64,000 bases of DNA from CAZFGK01 sp964518635 (GCA_964518635.1 CAZFGK010000016.1:15288-79287); one strand, 5' to 3'. Shown: positions 34,040 through 43,086, counted from the stretch's first letter. Program-made: numbers and translations. The notes: a model not told the origin generated them from the sequence alone.

Positions 34040-35977
34040 ATGAACGTGATCAGACCGAAATCCCGTATCGGCGCTATTTTCATAGCGTTGATTCTCTCTG
34101 TCGTTGCTTTTTCGAGCAACTCGATGGCTGCTTTCAAGGACCCCGAAGTCCAGTCGGCCCTTCAGGCGGGGGACACAACCAAGGCGTTAGCTACAATCAA
34201 TGCCAAACTCTCCTCTGACCAGTCATCTGACGATCTCTACCACGCCCTCGGCGCAATTCAATACCAACGTCAGCAATTCGAAGTCGCTCTCCCCAATCTC
34301 AAGCGTGCGGTAGATCTTCGTGCCAAGAACTGGGAAGCGCAATTACTTCTCGGTCGCCTCTATCTTCAGCTTGGTAATATCGACGCCGCCGAGAAACTCT
34401 TCCTCGAACAGAAGGGGAAGATCAAAGATAAGAAGGGGCTGGCGGAGCTGGAAAACGGCTACGGGCTTACTATGATGGCGAAAAAGAATTACAGCGAAGC
34501 GGATAAGGCATTTCGACGGGCGATTTCCAACGGTGGAGAGAAGGCCGAGTATCGTATCAATCTCGGCGATGCCAATTTTGCTCAGGGAATCCCGACTCTC
34601 GCCATGGCAGAATATGAAAAGGCACTCTCAGTCGACAAGACCGGCTCCCGAGAGGTCTATTTCCGCTGGGCTGAGTCCTGCATCGAAAACAAAGATTACG
34701 GCTGCGCGATCGAGAAGCTGAAAATAGTCCTCGATAAAGACAGCACTTATGCCCCGGCATGGAGACGAGCTGGCGAAATCTATTTCAAGGCCTCCGTCGG
34801 AGCGCGCAACTCAGATGACCGTTCGGCCCGCTCAAAAGATGTCATCGGTGCTTACAATCGTTACTTCAATCTCACCGGTGCCAAAGCTGATTCCCTGACC
34901 GTACGCCCCTATTTTGAACTGGGAATGGCCTATGCAAATATCCGTGCCTTCGATAGTGCGGCATTCTACCTGAACACTGTGTTGCAAATCCCCTACGAGC
35001 CACGTGATGTCTACTACACCTACGGTAAAGCTCTCTGGGGGAATCGTGAATGGGACAGCTCGGCGGTCTATTTCGCAAAGCATCTCGAGTGGGTTGCTCG
35101 TCAGGATGATCGATACATCTCGACCATCAACATGCCTGAATTCTATCAGATGTACGGAGACGCCTACTATTTCCGTGAGCCGAGAGATAATGCCAAGGCA
35201 ATCGAACTCTACAAAAAGGCGCTCGAAACCCAGCCGGACAATAAGCGAGTCCTGGAACGTATCGCCTTTGCGTATCATCAGAATAAAGACTACGCCCCGG
35301 CAATCGCTGCCTACGAAAAGCGAATCGTCCTCGGAATTGATTCCGCCTCCAGCAGCACTCTGAAAAATGCCGGCTTCTGCGCTCTTGCCGTTGCCAGTGG
35401 CGGGAAAGAAGAATCGGAAGAGTTTGCCCCATCTGATAGCACCACCGAAGAAAAGGGTGGAAATGGGGATGCTGCCAGTGGCATCGACCCAAACAAGAAT
35501 TACCGCATGGTCGCTATTGAGTATTTCAAGAAGTACCTTGAATATACGCCGAAAGATTCGCGCGTACTGCTCCTCGTTGCCCAGACCTATATGTCACAGC
35601 TCAAGGATTGCGGAGAAGCAACGAAATGGTTCGACCGCTTGTTGAGCGTTGATCCTTCAAACTGTGATGCTTTGAAATCACTCGGATTTGCCTACACTGC
35701 CGGAAACGGCTGCCCGAAAAACTACGGACGTTCGCTTGACTATCTCCTGAAGGCAGTTGAATGTCATCGGAAGAACGGCAAGGGATGCGACGGCAAGCTT
35801 CTTCTTGCAATAGCGCAGGCCTATCATCTCCGGGCTGCTGAATTGTCAGCGAGCGATCCAGCAGCATCGAAGAGTGATTACAAGAACGCCTACGATTGGT
35901 ATGGAAAAGTACTGGAATGCGAGCCGAAGAATTCGGACGCAAAGAAAGGGCAGCAGGACACTCGTTTCGAGTTCTAG
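34040..35977 (+). CDS. Exported TPR-repeat protein of the Ton-like operon
   Basis: I start at ATG 34040 (645 residues), giving a signal peptide IGAIFIALILSVVAFSSNSMA. GTG 34022 is an in-frame alternative closer to the GAGAAGGA site, and ATG 33824 a much longer one. The mature protein is a chain of tetratricopeptide repeats (DDLYHALGAIQYQRQQFEVALPNLKRAVDL; QLLLGRLYLQLGNIDAAEKLFLEQ; AKAIELYKKALETQPDNKRVLERIAFAYHQNKDYAPAIAAYEK and others) with an acidic linker rich in E, S and T near residue 460. TPR proteins of this sort are often encoded with ExbB/ExbD and may scaffold an envelope complex. It is followed 34 bases later by a membrane-protein gene. Confidence 0.8.
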   Translation: MNVIRPKSRIGAIFIALILSVVAFSSNSMAAFKDPEVQSALQAGDTTKALATINAKLSSDQSSDDLYHALGAIQYQRQQFEVALPNLKRAVDLRAKNWEAQLLLGRLYLQLGNIDAAEKLFLEQKGKIKDKKGLAELENGYGLTMMAKKNYSEADKAFRRAISNGGEKAEYRINLGDANFAQGIPTLAMAEYEKALSVDKTGSREVYFRWAESCIENKDYGCAIEKLKIVLDKDSTYAPAWRRAGEIYFKASVGARNSDDRSARSKDVIGAYNRYFNLTGAKADSLTVRPYFELGMAYANIRAFDSAAFYLNTVLQIPYEPRDVYYTYGKALWGNREWDSSAVYFAKHLEWVARQDDRYISTINMPEFYQMYGDAYYFREPRDNAKAIELYKKALETQPDNKRVLERIAFAYHQNKDYAPAIAAYEKRIVLGIDSASSSTLKNAGFCALAVASGGKEESEEFAPSDSTTEEKGGNGDAASGIDPNKNYRMVAIEYFKKYLEYTPKDSRVLLLVAQTYMSQLKDCGEATKWFDRLLSVDPSNCDALKSLGFAYTAGNGCPKNYGRSLDYLLKAVECHRKNGKGCDGKLLLAIAQAYHLRAAELSASDPAASKSDYKNAYDWYGKVLECEPKNSDAKKGQQDTRFEF

Positions 35978-36011
35978 CCTGACTGCCAAGTGAAAGGACT
36001 GCGACAGAGGC

Positions 36012-36854
36012 ATGGCTGATCCAAAGACCGCAACCGGACAGAAGAGAATCTCGCCGGAAGAGCGTTTTCGTTATATCGGTTTTGATGTCTTCCCGGGAAA
36101 ACCGGGGGAGATTTTCAAATCAGAGACTGAGCGTGCAAAACTCGTAACCGAAGCTGAGAAGCGTCGCCATAGCGGGAATACCCTTCGCGACGACTGCAAG
36201 CTCTTGGAAGAACGTGTCAGCGGTATGGAGCGGATGGTTCTCACCGTTGCTGCCGTCGTCATGGTCTTGGCACTTTTCCTCCCGTTCTATCGCAGCAACA
36301 CCGAACAGGTTGTGCAAAAAGAGGTTGCTGCTTCTCCGAACCAGACGAACGCAAAAGGGGATGAGGTCATCACCGCGACACAGACTCGCCGTGATGTGAC
36401 TCGTACTTTCTATTCACTTACCGGTTTTGGTTCCATTCTGGCAGTTGGCGATGTTGGCGGGAAAGTCTTCGGCTCCGGTATCATTCTGATCCTGACCGGC
36501 CTGGTTCTTTTTCTTCTGACTGTCTCATGCGTCGCGGTGCCGGTGATGATACTCAAAGAAATCTACACTGGTCGTGGCACTCCTGATGAGCGTGCGACCA
36601 AACTCAAGAAAACACTTCGGATCGCATGGGCACCGCTGCTCTTGTTTGTTGCCGCCATGTTCCTGTCATTTTTCGGATCAAGCTACGGCTTTGATCCGGC
36701 AAACGGCGCAAGCTATGGTGTCCCCAACGGGCTTGCTTTAGTCACTCTTGGCAACGGCTACTCGGTCGCTGCTTTCCTTGGTACCGTCTCTTTTGGTGTC
36801 TATGTTGCCCTTGCAGCATCGATACTGTTGGCAATTAAAGGCGTAGAAATTTAG
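36012..36854 (+). CDS. Four-TM membrane protein of the ExbB operon, unknown function
   Basis: This 280-residue protein has a charged, helical N-terminus of about 70 residues (SETERAKLVTEAEKRRHSGNTLRDDCKLLEERVSGMER) that could form a coiled coil. Four hydrophobic segments follow: MVLTVAAVVMVLALFLPFY, GIILILTGLVLFLLTVSCVAV, WAPLLLFVAAMFLSFFG and AAFLGTVSFGVYVALAASILLAI. I do not recognise a family. Its place between the TPR gene and exbB, with short gaps on both sides, suggests a component of the same energised envelope complex. Confidence 0.65.
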   Translation: MADPKTATGQKRISPEERFRYIGFDVFPGKPGEIFKSETERAKLVTEAEKRRHSGNTLRDDCKLLEERVSGMERMVLTVAAVVMVLALFLPFYRSNTEQVVQKEVAASPNQTNAKGDEVITATQTRRDVTRTFYSLTGFGSILAVGDVGGKVFGSGIILILTGLVLFLLTVSCVAVPVMILKEIYTGRGTPDERATKLKKTLRIAWAPLLLFVAAMFLSFFGSSYGFDPANGASYGVPNGLALVTLGNGYSVAAFLGTVSFGVYVALAASILLAIKGVEI

Positions 36855-36890
36855 TGAAACAATACATCCTAGCACGGAGGAACCGTTCGC

Positions 36891-37649
36891 GTGGTTAAGC
36901 AGACTCTCTTCATTACCCTGAATGCCGTGATTGCGTTCAGCATCGGATTTTACCTCTGGTTCTTTGTTTTCAAGAACTCAGAAAATACGATTCTACAATC
37001 CGTCTATCATGGCGGTCCGCTCGTGGTCATTCTGATCATGGTGCTCATTATGCTCCTGGCCTTCATTGGCGAGCGCTACTTGTCCCTTTACAAGAATGCC
37101 AAGGGGACCGGCTCGGTGCAGATTTTCTTCAAGAACCTCGTCGGTTTTCTTTCAAAAGATGACTTCGACGGTGCAATCGCCGCCTGCGACAAGCAGCGCG
37201 GAACTACTGCTAACGTCCTTCGCTCCGGTATCGAACGCTATCGCGAAGTTCGCGCCGACAAGTCAATGGATGCCGAGAAGAGAATCAATCTGGTGCAGAG
37301 TGCTATCGATGAAGCCAACGCCCTAGAAGGACCGCTTCTCGAACGGAACCTGATCGCTATGTCGACCATCGCCTCTATTGCGACCATGATCGGGCTTCTG
37401 GGGACGACCATCGGCATGATTCGCGCCTTTGCCGCGACCGGTAATGTCGAAGGTGGTGTCATTGACGCTTCTTCCCTTGCCGTCGGTATTTCTGAGGCAC
37501 TGGTGAATACTGCCGGTGGACTGATCTCCGGTATTCTTGGGATTTTCTTCTACAATTTCTTCGTGAACAAGGTCGACTCATTTAACTATGTCACCGATGA
37601 AGCGGTATTCGAAGTGATCCAGCTTCTGAAGGCGAAGGAAGGAAAGTAA
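36891..37649 (+). CDS. exbB: MotA/TolQ/ExbB proton-channel protein
   Basis: This 252-residue inner-membrane protein starts at GTG 36891 after a CGGAGGA. It has one N-terminal helix, a second at GGPLVVILIMVLIMLLAFIGERYLSLY and a cytoplasmic loop. The conserved membrane hairpin follows: LLERNLIAMSTIASIATMIGLLGTTIGMIRAF and SLAVGISEALVNTAGGLISGILGIFFYNFF. ExbB forms the pentameric proton-channel with ExbD and drives TonB across the periplasm. Two exbD genes follow, so the complex may hold two ExbD forms. Confidence 0.92.
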   Translation: MVKQTLFITLNAVIAFSIGFYLWFFVFKNSENTILQSVYHGGPLVVILIMVLIMLLAFIGERYLSLYKNAKGTGSVQIFFKNLVGFLSKDDFDGAIAACDKQRGTTANVLRSGIERYREVRADKSMDAEKRINLVQSAIDEANALEGPLLERNLIAMSTIASIATMIGLLGTTIGMIRAFAATGNVEGGVIDASSLAVGISEALVNTAGGLISGILGIFFYNFFVNKVDSFNYVTDEAVFEVIQLLKAKEGK

Positions 37650-37701
37650 GCAGCACGTATGCAGCCGAGATGCTGCATGAATCGCTTACAAACAGAACGC
37701 G

Positions 37702-38172
37702 ATGAGTAAGATTAAGAAAAAACGGCGCGTCGGCATTAATATCGACATGACCCCTATGGTCGATATCGCCTTCCTGCTTCTGATTTTCTACATGATGACC
37801 ACCTCGTTTAAGCCACCGGAAGCGAAGGCAGTTGATCTGCCGTCGTCACACTCACAGATCGAATTGCCTGACAAGGATATTATCAATATCACTGTCACCA
37901 AGGATGATTCGATCTATGTCGATCTGGTGACCAAAGAGCAGCAGACGATTGATGGCGTCGAACAACTGACCACTGCCCGTATCGTGCGAACCAGCAGTGT
38001 CTTCACTATTGGGCAGGACTTGGTGGAGTTTCGTGCCAAGAATATCCGCGCGAATATTGTGATGAAGGCGGATGAACGTGCGAAATTTGGTCTGATGAAG
38101 AAGATTATGGATGCGATGCAGGAAAACGACATGGGTCGATTCCTGATCATCACTGATAACGAAGCATCGTAG
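37702..38172 (+). CDS. exbD: ExbD/TolR-type protein, first copy
   Basis: This 156-residue protein has a short basic cytoplasmic end (KIKKKRRVGINI) and the single helix with the essential membrane aspartate in DMTPMVDIAFLLLIFYMMTTSF. The periplasmic TolR-like domain (AVDLPSSHSQIELPDKDIINITVTKDDSIYVD) follows. It ends MKKIMDAMQENDMGRFLIITDNEAS, like other ExbD proteins. It acts with ExbB to convert proton flow into TonB movement. Confidence 0.92.
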   Translation: MSKIKKKRRVGINIDMTPMVDIAFLLLIFYMMTTSFKPPEAKAVDLPSSHSQIELPDKDIINITVTKDDSIYVDLVTKEQQTIDGVEQLTTARIVRTSSVFTIGQDLVEFRAKNIRANIVMKADERAKFGLMKKIMDAMQENDMGRFLIITDNEAS

Positions 38173-38273
38173 CAATTTCAGACGTGGGTGCTTCTTGAAC
38201 TGCACCCGTTTGCTGAATGCTTGAATAATCGTCGAGAGTTACTCGACTATACAAAGAGAGAAGGAACCCGGTC

Positions 38274-38939
38274 ATGGCCGGAGCAGTAGCCGAACGAGCA
38301 GCGAAGCCTGGAAAAGGACAGAGTGGACGACGTCGCCCCAAACGACGACTCGGGATTCGTATCGATATGACCCCGATGGTCGATATCGCTTTCCTGCTTC
38401 TGATTTTCTATATGGTGTCGACGGTATTCGCGATGCCACAGGCGATGGAAATCACTCTACCGCCGAAAAATGCGGAAGAAGAGACTATTGAAATCGCTGA
38501 GTCGAATCTTTTAACCATCCGCGTTGACAGTCTTGGCCGTTACTGGTGGAATATCGGGAAGGCCGCTGAAAATCTCCCGGAACTGCTCCCCAGCAGAAAA
38601 GAGAAACCGGATTCAGTTGCGTACGCGTTCAATGAAGATACCCTACGAAACCTGCTGGTGGCAAAGAACCGAGCCAATGCGAAACTTAGCACGCTCGTGC
38701 TCATTCACCCCCTCGCTAACTACGGCGATATGGTGAATATCCTGGATGAAATCGATGTCCTCGAGCGTTCCTGGAACGATTTCACAGCCAAGCAGAAGGG
38801 GATTGAGGTAGAGGATTTGATGGCAGGAGACAAGTTCTCCTACCGTTACGCTACCGGTGTATGGGAAGACCGGGACAGCAGGGTCACCGACGAAGCGGTC
38901 AATCAGGCGAGAGCGCAGGGGAAACTCGTTGGATTCTAG
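38274..38939 (+). CDS. exbD: ExbD/TolR-type protein, second copy, with long C-terminus
   Basis: The second ExbD is 221 residues, longer than usual. It opens with a 25-residue basic stretch (GKGQSGRRRPKRRLGIR) before the helix DMTPMVDIAFLLLIFYMVSTVF that carries the conserved aspartate. The periplasmic domain includes MEITLPPKNAEEETIEIAESNLLTIRVDSLGRYWW. About 60 extra residues after the core (IEVEDLMAGDKFSYRYATGVWEDRDSRVTDEAV) have no ExbD counterpart that I know. The nucleotide match to exbD1 over DMTPMVDIAFLLLIFYM suggests duplication. A second ExbD commonly specialises in complexes with paired ExbD subunits. Confidence 0.9.
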   Translation: MAGAVAERAAKPGKGQSGRRRPKRRLGIRIDMTPMVDIAFLLLIFYMVSTVFAMPQAMEITLPPKNAEEETIEIAESNLLTIRVDSLGRYWWNIGKAAENLPELLPSRKEKPDSVAYAFNEDTLRNLLVAKNRANAKLSTLVLIHPLANYGDMVNILDEIDVLERSWNDFTAKQKGIEVEDLMAGDKFSYRYATGVWEDRDSRVTDEAVNQARAQGKLVGF

Positions 38940-39088
38940 TCGCAGTCAATGCGTTGCCGGAACGAGAGTGCCCAGTACGTTGTTTATGAGTATGAAAGAA
39001 AGAAAAGTTGACCCGATGACGGGAAGAATTGAGAAATCAGGGGAGTATACCTGTTGGACGGCGAATGAATCCCGTCAAGGAGTGATCT

Positions 39089-39808
39089 ATGAGTAACAAC
39101 CTGGAAAGCGCAGTCTATTCCCCCTATGGTGCGTACGAGCTTAAGGCGAAGTACCAGTCGAACTTTCTGCGGTCATCACTGACCATTGCAGGTTTTGTCC
39201 TGCTGGTCATTCTTGGCTTCTGGATTGCCTCCAATGTCGGTGAAGAGCCGATTGTGGTCATTCAGCCGAAAACCGTGAAAACTGTTGCCGAGCTTGGTCC
39301 TCCCCCGACGATTATCAAGCGTCCACCGGAAGTGAAACAGGTCGTCCAGAATCTGCCGAAAGTCGGAATTCCGGAGCCGGTCGCTGATGACGAAGCAGTC
39401 GATGAAGATGTTGTACTCGCCACCAAGGATGAACTGGCTGATATCTCCGCTCCGACTATCGGGGAAGGGGATCTCGATAATGTCGAAATCGCTGAGACCG
39501 ACTATATCCCGTCGGAAGATGAATTTGTACCGACGGAAAACGCGGCAGAGATGATCGAAAAGTTTCAGCCGATTTATCCGACCAGTGCGCGCAACGCCGG
39601 TCTGGAAGGAACGGTCTGGATCAAGTCGCTGATCTATAAAGACGGCTCAGTACGAGAAAGCCGTGTGATGAAATCTTCGGGTATTGATGCCCTTGATAAG
39701 GCCGCACTTGATGCCGCCCCAAAGTGTGTGTTTAAGCCCGGAATTCAGAACGGAAAACCAGTTACAATGTGGGTTTCCTACAAAGTAGATTTCAAGCTCG
39801 AAAAGTAG
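39089..39808 (+). CDS. tonB: TonB energy-transducing protein, first copy
   Basis: This 239-residue protein has a cytoplasmic N-terminus, one helix (LTIAGFVLLVILGFWIASNV), a linker with PPPTIIKRPPEV and an acidic segment. A C-terminal TonB domain follows: YPTSARNAGLEGTVWIKSLIYKDGSVRESRVMKSSGIDALDKAALDAAP and CVFKPGIQNGKPVTMWVSYKVDFKLEK. It follows exbB-exbD-exbD and is likely the energiser driven by them. A strong terminator sits at 39831, so this is probably the last gene of the operon begun at 33956. Confidence 0.9.
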   Translation: MSNNLESAVYSPYGAYELKAKYQSNFLRSSLTIAGFVLLVILGFWIASNVGEEPIVVIQPKTVKTVAELGPPPTIIKRPPEVKQVVQNLPKVGIPEPVADDEAVDEDVVLATKDELADISAPTIGEGDLDNVEIAETDYIPSEDEFVPTENAAEMIEKFQPIYPTSARNAGLEGTVWIKSLIYKDGSVRESRVMKSSGIDALDKAALDAAPKCVFKPGIQNGKPVTMWVSYKVDFKLEK

Positions 39809-39830
39809 ACGAGCAATGAAAGATTATTCA

Positions 39831-39864
39831 AACGGGTCCGAGAAATCGGGCCCGTTTTTTTTTG
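39831..39864 (+). terminator. Terminator after tonB1
   Basis: AACGGGTCCGA (39831-39841) pairs with TCGGGCCCGTT (39846-39856) with one wobble around a GAAA loop, followed by a run of at least seven T. Confidence 0.92.
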
Positions 39865-39937
39865 AATCCTCCGGAAGAATCGCTCCGCTTTCCAGTATTC
39901 CGTGAAACGTCACCTATTTACGACACGGAGGATTGCG

Positions 39938-40657
39938 ATGACTCAACCGGTATTGCCCAGAAATTTTCCGGCGACGAACGCGTTCGATCTCAAATCCAGC
40001 TACCAGCGGAACATGATGACCTCGATGTCTGCGGTTTCAGCTCTCGCGTTGGTCGTCGCGGCCTCGATTTGGATTGCTGATACCTATTTTTTGGAATCCT
40101 CTGAACCGTTTGGAATAGTGATTTCTGATCCAATACCATGGGAACCATTTCAGCCGATATCGCGACCTCCATCAACTCCTGATGCGCCCGTTGAAGCATC
40201 GAAACAACCGGCAATCGGTATCCCCGAGCCAGTAGCTGAGGAATCTCCAATCGAACAAACTATTGAAGTTGCCTCAGCCGGAACTGGAACGGATGACTCT
40301 CTTGTCTGCAAGTACCTTCAAGAGGCGACTACATTTGCCGATGGAACCGAATACTTTCCTTCAGATACAGAGTTTATCGTAGTCGAAAAACCGGCGGAGG
40401 TTGTTCAACTTTGCCGTCCAGAATACCCTCGACTGGCACAAAAAGCGGGACAGACCGGAATCGTCTGGATCAAGACCCTTGTAGATCGTCATGGCAACAC
40501 GCGAGAGAACAAGATCGGGAGATCATCGGGGATCCCCCTGCTTGATCAAGCAGCATTGGATGCTGCCAGTCGGTCGACATTTATACCAGCGATTCAGAAC
40601 GGACATCCAGTGGCGACCTGGGTGACCTACAAGGTGGTCTTTGAACTGGAGAATTAG
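39938..40657 (+). CDS. TonB-like protein, second copy
   Basis: ATG 39938 follows ACGGAGGA and gives 239 residues. The layout matches tonB1: basic start, helix MSAVSALALVVAASIWIAD, proline-rich linker (PWEPFQPISRPPSTPDAPVE) and an IGIPEPVAEE stretch like GIPEPVADDE in tonB1. The C-terminal TonB domain is YPRLAQKAGQTGIVWIKTLVDRHGNTRENKIGRSSGIPLLDQAALDAAS and STFIPAIQNGHPVATWVTYKVVFELEN. It is separated from tonB1 by the terminator at 39831. A tandem duplication is the simplest origin. Confidence 0.85.
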   Translation: MTQPVLPRNFPATNAFDLKSSYQRNMMTSMSAVSALALVVAASIWIADTYFLESSEPFGIVISDPIPWEPFQPISRPPSTPDAPVEASKQPAIGIPEPVAEESPIEQTIEVASAGTGTDDSLVCKYLQEATTFADGTEYFPSDTEFIVVEKPAEVVQLCRPEYPRLAQKAGQTGIVWIKTLVDRHGNTRENKIGRSSGIPLLDQAALDAASRSTFIPAIQNGHPVATWVTYKVVFELEN

Positions 40658-40731
40658 CTGATTCCCGGAGGGAGCGTGATCTCTGTTTCTCTTTGCCTTA
40701 GCGCCGTTCAGGGGATAGGTTCGGGGGTATA

Positions 40732-41928
40732 ATGGATCAGATGCCTGCCAAATATCGTAGCCTGTTGTCCGTCTTCCTCTTCGTTTTTACAACAGGGTTT
40801 GCTGCGACGGCAATCACCGTGCGCGCGGTCGATACCGAGCCGACCCCGCCTGTCGATTCGGCTCGTGTCGCACAGGTCGACAGCACGAAACAATCCGATT
40901 CTCTTCAAACGGTGATTTCTGCTCCCGATTCACTCCAGGTGGACTCTCTCAAATCGGACAGCACATTAATCAAACTCCCGCTCTGCTCCGAAGGGGTACG
41001 CGCAACTATTCCCCCCAATTTTAAGAAATTCGGCAAAGTGTCATTTGATCGGAAGATTGTCACCCTCACCGATCCGGTGATCTCACTCGTGCGCTGTTGC
41101 ATTGACGTTGACGGGACAGTGCTTGGGGCTGAAATCGCTCAGTCCTGTTCGATCCCTTTGCTGGACGATATCGCCGTGAGCACTGCCAGCAAGCATACTG
41201 TCGAACCGGCCAAAGTCATTGATGAAATAGTCCAGACCGCGGCGTTTTTCAAGGTCACCTTCAAGCTGGGGAAAGAGTCCAAAAAATTCTATGGGCGCTA
41301 TGAAATCGGTGAACTCGAATTCGCCTTCATGGGGCTCGATACCACCTTGCCGAAGCTTGGCTCGGATGCATCTATCGATTCAATGATTCCTGAGTCACTA
41401 CTCATTGCAGCGAAAAATGCAGAGCCGGGAAGCAAAGCGATGACGTCGCTTGATAGTGCACGCATGGTAGCAAAGGGGATACTTGAACCTGACGATACAC
41501 GAGCTGGCGGTCGCACTCCGAAAGACTCGACAGGAAAACCGGTCGCTTCAAATGCTGACGGGAAGAAAGATTCGAAAGAAAAGCCGGGGAAGACTAAGCC
41601 ACAGAAGAAGGAAGAAGAGCTGATTCCGGAAGTCGATGCGGTCATCGCTGTCGATCAGCTCGCCGTGATAAGTCGAGCCGAGAAACCCTCCTATCCGAAG
41701 GAGGAGGCGAAGAACAGAGTTGAAGGAACAGTCTGGATTGCGTCCCTCATTGATTCAAAGGGGCGCGCACGAGATCACAAAATATGGAAGAGTTCGGGGA
41801 ATGCGAAATTTGATCAGGCCGCTCTGCAGGCCGCGGTGACATTCAAGTACCAGGCGGCACAGCGGGATGGTAAACCGATCATGACCTGGTTGAAACACCG
41901 GATTGAATTTCGGCTGAGTGATTTGTAG
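40732..41928 (+). CDS. TonB-like protein with two TonB-C domains
   Basis: This 398-residue protein has a hydrophobic N-terminus (SVFLFVFTTGFAATAITVRA), then a serine/aspartate-rich linker. A first, diverged TonB-C unit follows (VSLVRCCIDVDGTVLGAEIAQSCSIPLLDDIAVSTASKHTVEPAK), then a lysine-rich linker (GKPVASNADGKKDSKEKPGKTKPQKKEEE). A second, well-conserved TonB-C unit closes it (YPKEEAKNRVEGTVWIASLIDSKGRARDHKIWKSSGNAKFDQAALQAA to MTWLKHRIEFRLSDL). The first unit has cysteines where other copies have none. Function is inferred as accessory to the Ton system. It is followed 13 bases later by the next TonB-like gene. Confidence 0.75.
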   Translation: MDQMPAKYRSLLSVFLFVFTTGFAATAITVRAVDTEPTPPVDSARVAQVDSTKQSDSLQTVISAPDSLQVDSLKSDSTLIKLPLCSEGVRATIPPNFKKFGKVSFDRKIVTLTDPVISLVRCCIDVDGTVLGAEIAQSCSIPLLDDIAVSTASKHTVEPAKVIDEIVQTAAFFKVTFKLGKESKKFYGRYEIGELEFAFMGLDTTLPKLGSDASIDSMIPESLLIAAKNAEPGSKAMTSLDSARMVAKGILEPDDTRAGGRTPKDSTGKPVASNADGKKDSKEKPGKTKPQKKEEELIPEVDAVIAVDQLAVISRAEKPSYPKEEAKNRVEGTVWIASLIDSKGRARDHKIWKSSGNAKFDQAALQAAVTFKYQAAQRDGKPIMTWLKHRIEFRLSDL

Positions 41929-41941
41929 GAGCATCTAATCA

Positions 41942-43024
41942 ATGGTGAGGGGATTCAATTCATCTGGAGTTTTCACAATTGCCGTATTTGTGAGCGCGCT
42001 TGTGCTGTTCACATCTTCGATTTCGGCGAGCAAGAATGATTGGAAATCGGCCACCTATATTTCAGGCTCGCCGATGTTTTCACTCTTTACAGTTGCAATA
42101 GATGATGAGATACGAGACACAATCTCCTGCGATGTTGCCGTGCTCGTTAATCGGAAGGGGAAAGTCGAACGCGCGCTGGTCATACGTTCTTCAGGACACC
42201 GGGAAATTGATCGCTCTGCTCATCATGCGGCTCTGAATATTAGGTACGACTTTTCCGGTATTGAGAAGAAGTCGCACTTCATGCAGCAGTGTTATCTGCA
42301 GTTTTCTCCAGATTCTCTTGACAGAAGAGTTCTGCACCTGGTAGAGTCAAGGGGAAGGGCGTATCAACTTACGAACGAAATTGATGGCTTTGTTGACGGT
42401 GTACTCTCGCTTGAGAACGCAATCGGAACGGACAAATTATCACCCGACGAATTTCTACCTGTAGATTTTCCAGCTGAAGCAGTGCAGGGGCTGAGTATTG
42501 CACTTGAACCGGGAGTGGACACGATCAACCCTGTCTGGTTGAGTATTCTCATAGACACTTCGCAGCTAGCCGTCGATATGCGAATCAGTAAGAGCTCCGG
42601 GGATCCACGTAAGGACACTTTGGCGATGCTCGGCGTACCGTCGCTGAAGTTTCGTTCGGCTATGATAGCTGGGCATGCCGTCAGGAGCTGGATGTCTCTT
42701 AAAGTGACATTTGGAATTGATACAACACTTGTTCCTCAGAACAATCCATACGATGAACCATCCGAGATGATTGTGAATGCACCAGTAAAGTATCCAATTG
42801 AAGCAAGAAATACCGGGCTGGAAGGGATCGTCTGGATCAAATCACTCATCGGAATATCAGGTGAGGTGGAAGAGGCGCATGTTATGAAATCAAGCGGAGT
42901 TTCCGCATTGGATATGGCGGCACTGAAAGCGGCGTTCGACTGCAAATTCAAACCCGGCATGCGTGACGGAAAACCCATAAGAATGTGGGTTGCGTACAAG
43001 GTGACCTTCGCACTAAGTAGATAA
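41942..43024 (+). CDS. TonB-like protein with three tandem TonB-C units
   Basis: This 360-residue protein has a signal peptide (FTIAVFVSALVLFTSSISA), not the cytoplasmic tail and anchor of classical TonB. Three TonB-C units follow: a first with CDVAVLVNRKGKVERALVIRSSGHREIDRSAHHAAL, a second with VWLSILIDTSQLAVDMRISKSSGDPRKDTLAMLGV, and an intact third with YPIEARNTGLEGIVWIKSLIGISGEVEEAHVMKSSGVSALDMAAL to RMWVAYKVTFALSR. The third is closest to tonB1. Without an anchor that reaches ExbB it may act in the periplasm as an adaptor or decoy rather than a motor-driven rod. A terminator hairpin follows. Confidence 0.75.
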   Translation: MVRGFNSSGVFTIAVFVSALVLFTSSISASKNDWKSATYISGSPMFSLFTVAIDDEIRDTISCDVAVLVNRKGKVERALVIRSSGHREIDRSAHHAALNIRYDFSGIEKKSHFMQQCYLQFSPDSLDRRVLHLVESRGRAYQLTNEIDGFVDGVLSLENAIGTDKLSPDEFLPVDFPAEAVQGLSIALEPGVDTINPVWLSILIDTSQLAVDMRISKSSGDPRKDTLAMLGVPSLKFRSAMIAGHAVRSWMSLKVTFGIDTTLVPQNNPYDEPSEMIVNAPVKYPIEARNTGLEGIVWIKSLIGISGEVEEAHVMKSSGVSALDMAALKAAFDCKFKPGMRDGKPIRMWVAYKVTFALSR

Positions 43025-43027
43025 AAA

Positions 43028-43053
43028 AAGGGAGACCTTTGCGGGTCTCCCTT
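43028..43053. terminator. Bidirectional terminator between converging genes
   Basis: AAGGGAGACC and GGTCTCCCTT (43028-43037, 43044-43053) form a 10-bp perfect stem, preceded by a run of A, which reads as T on the minus strand. It serves the plus-strand TonB-like gene and the minus-strand LVIVD gene. Confidence 0.85.
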
Positions 43054-43086
43054 CATAGTTTACAGATGTTCGAGTGTAGCCGCTCT

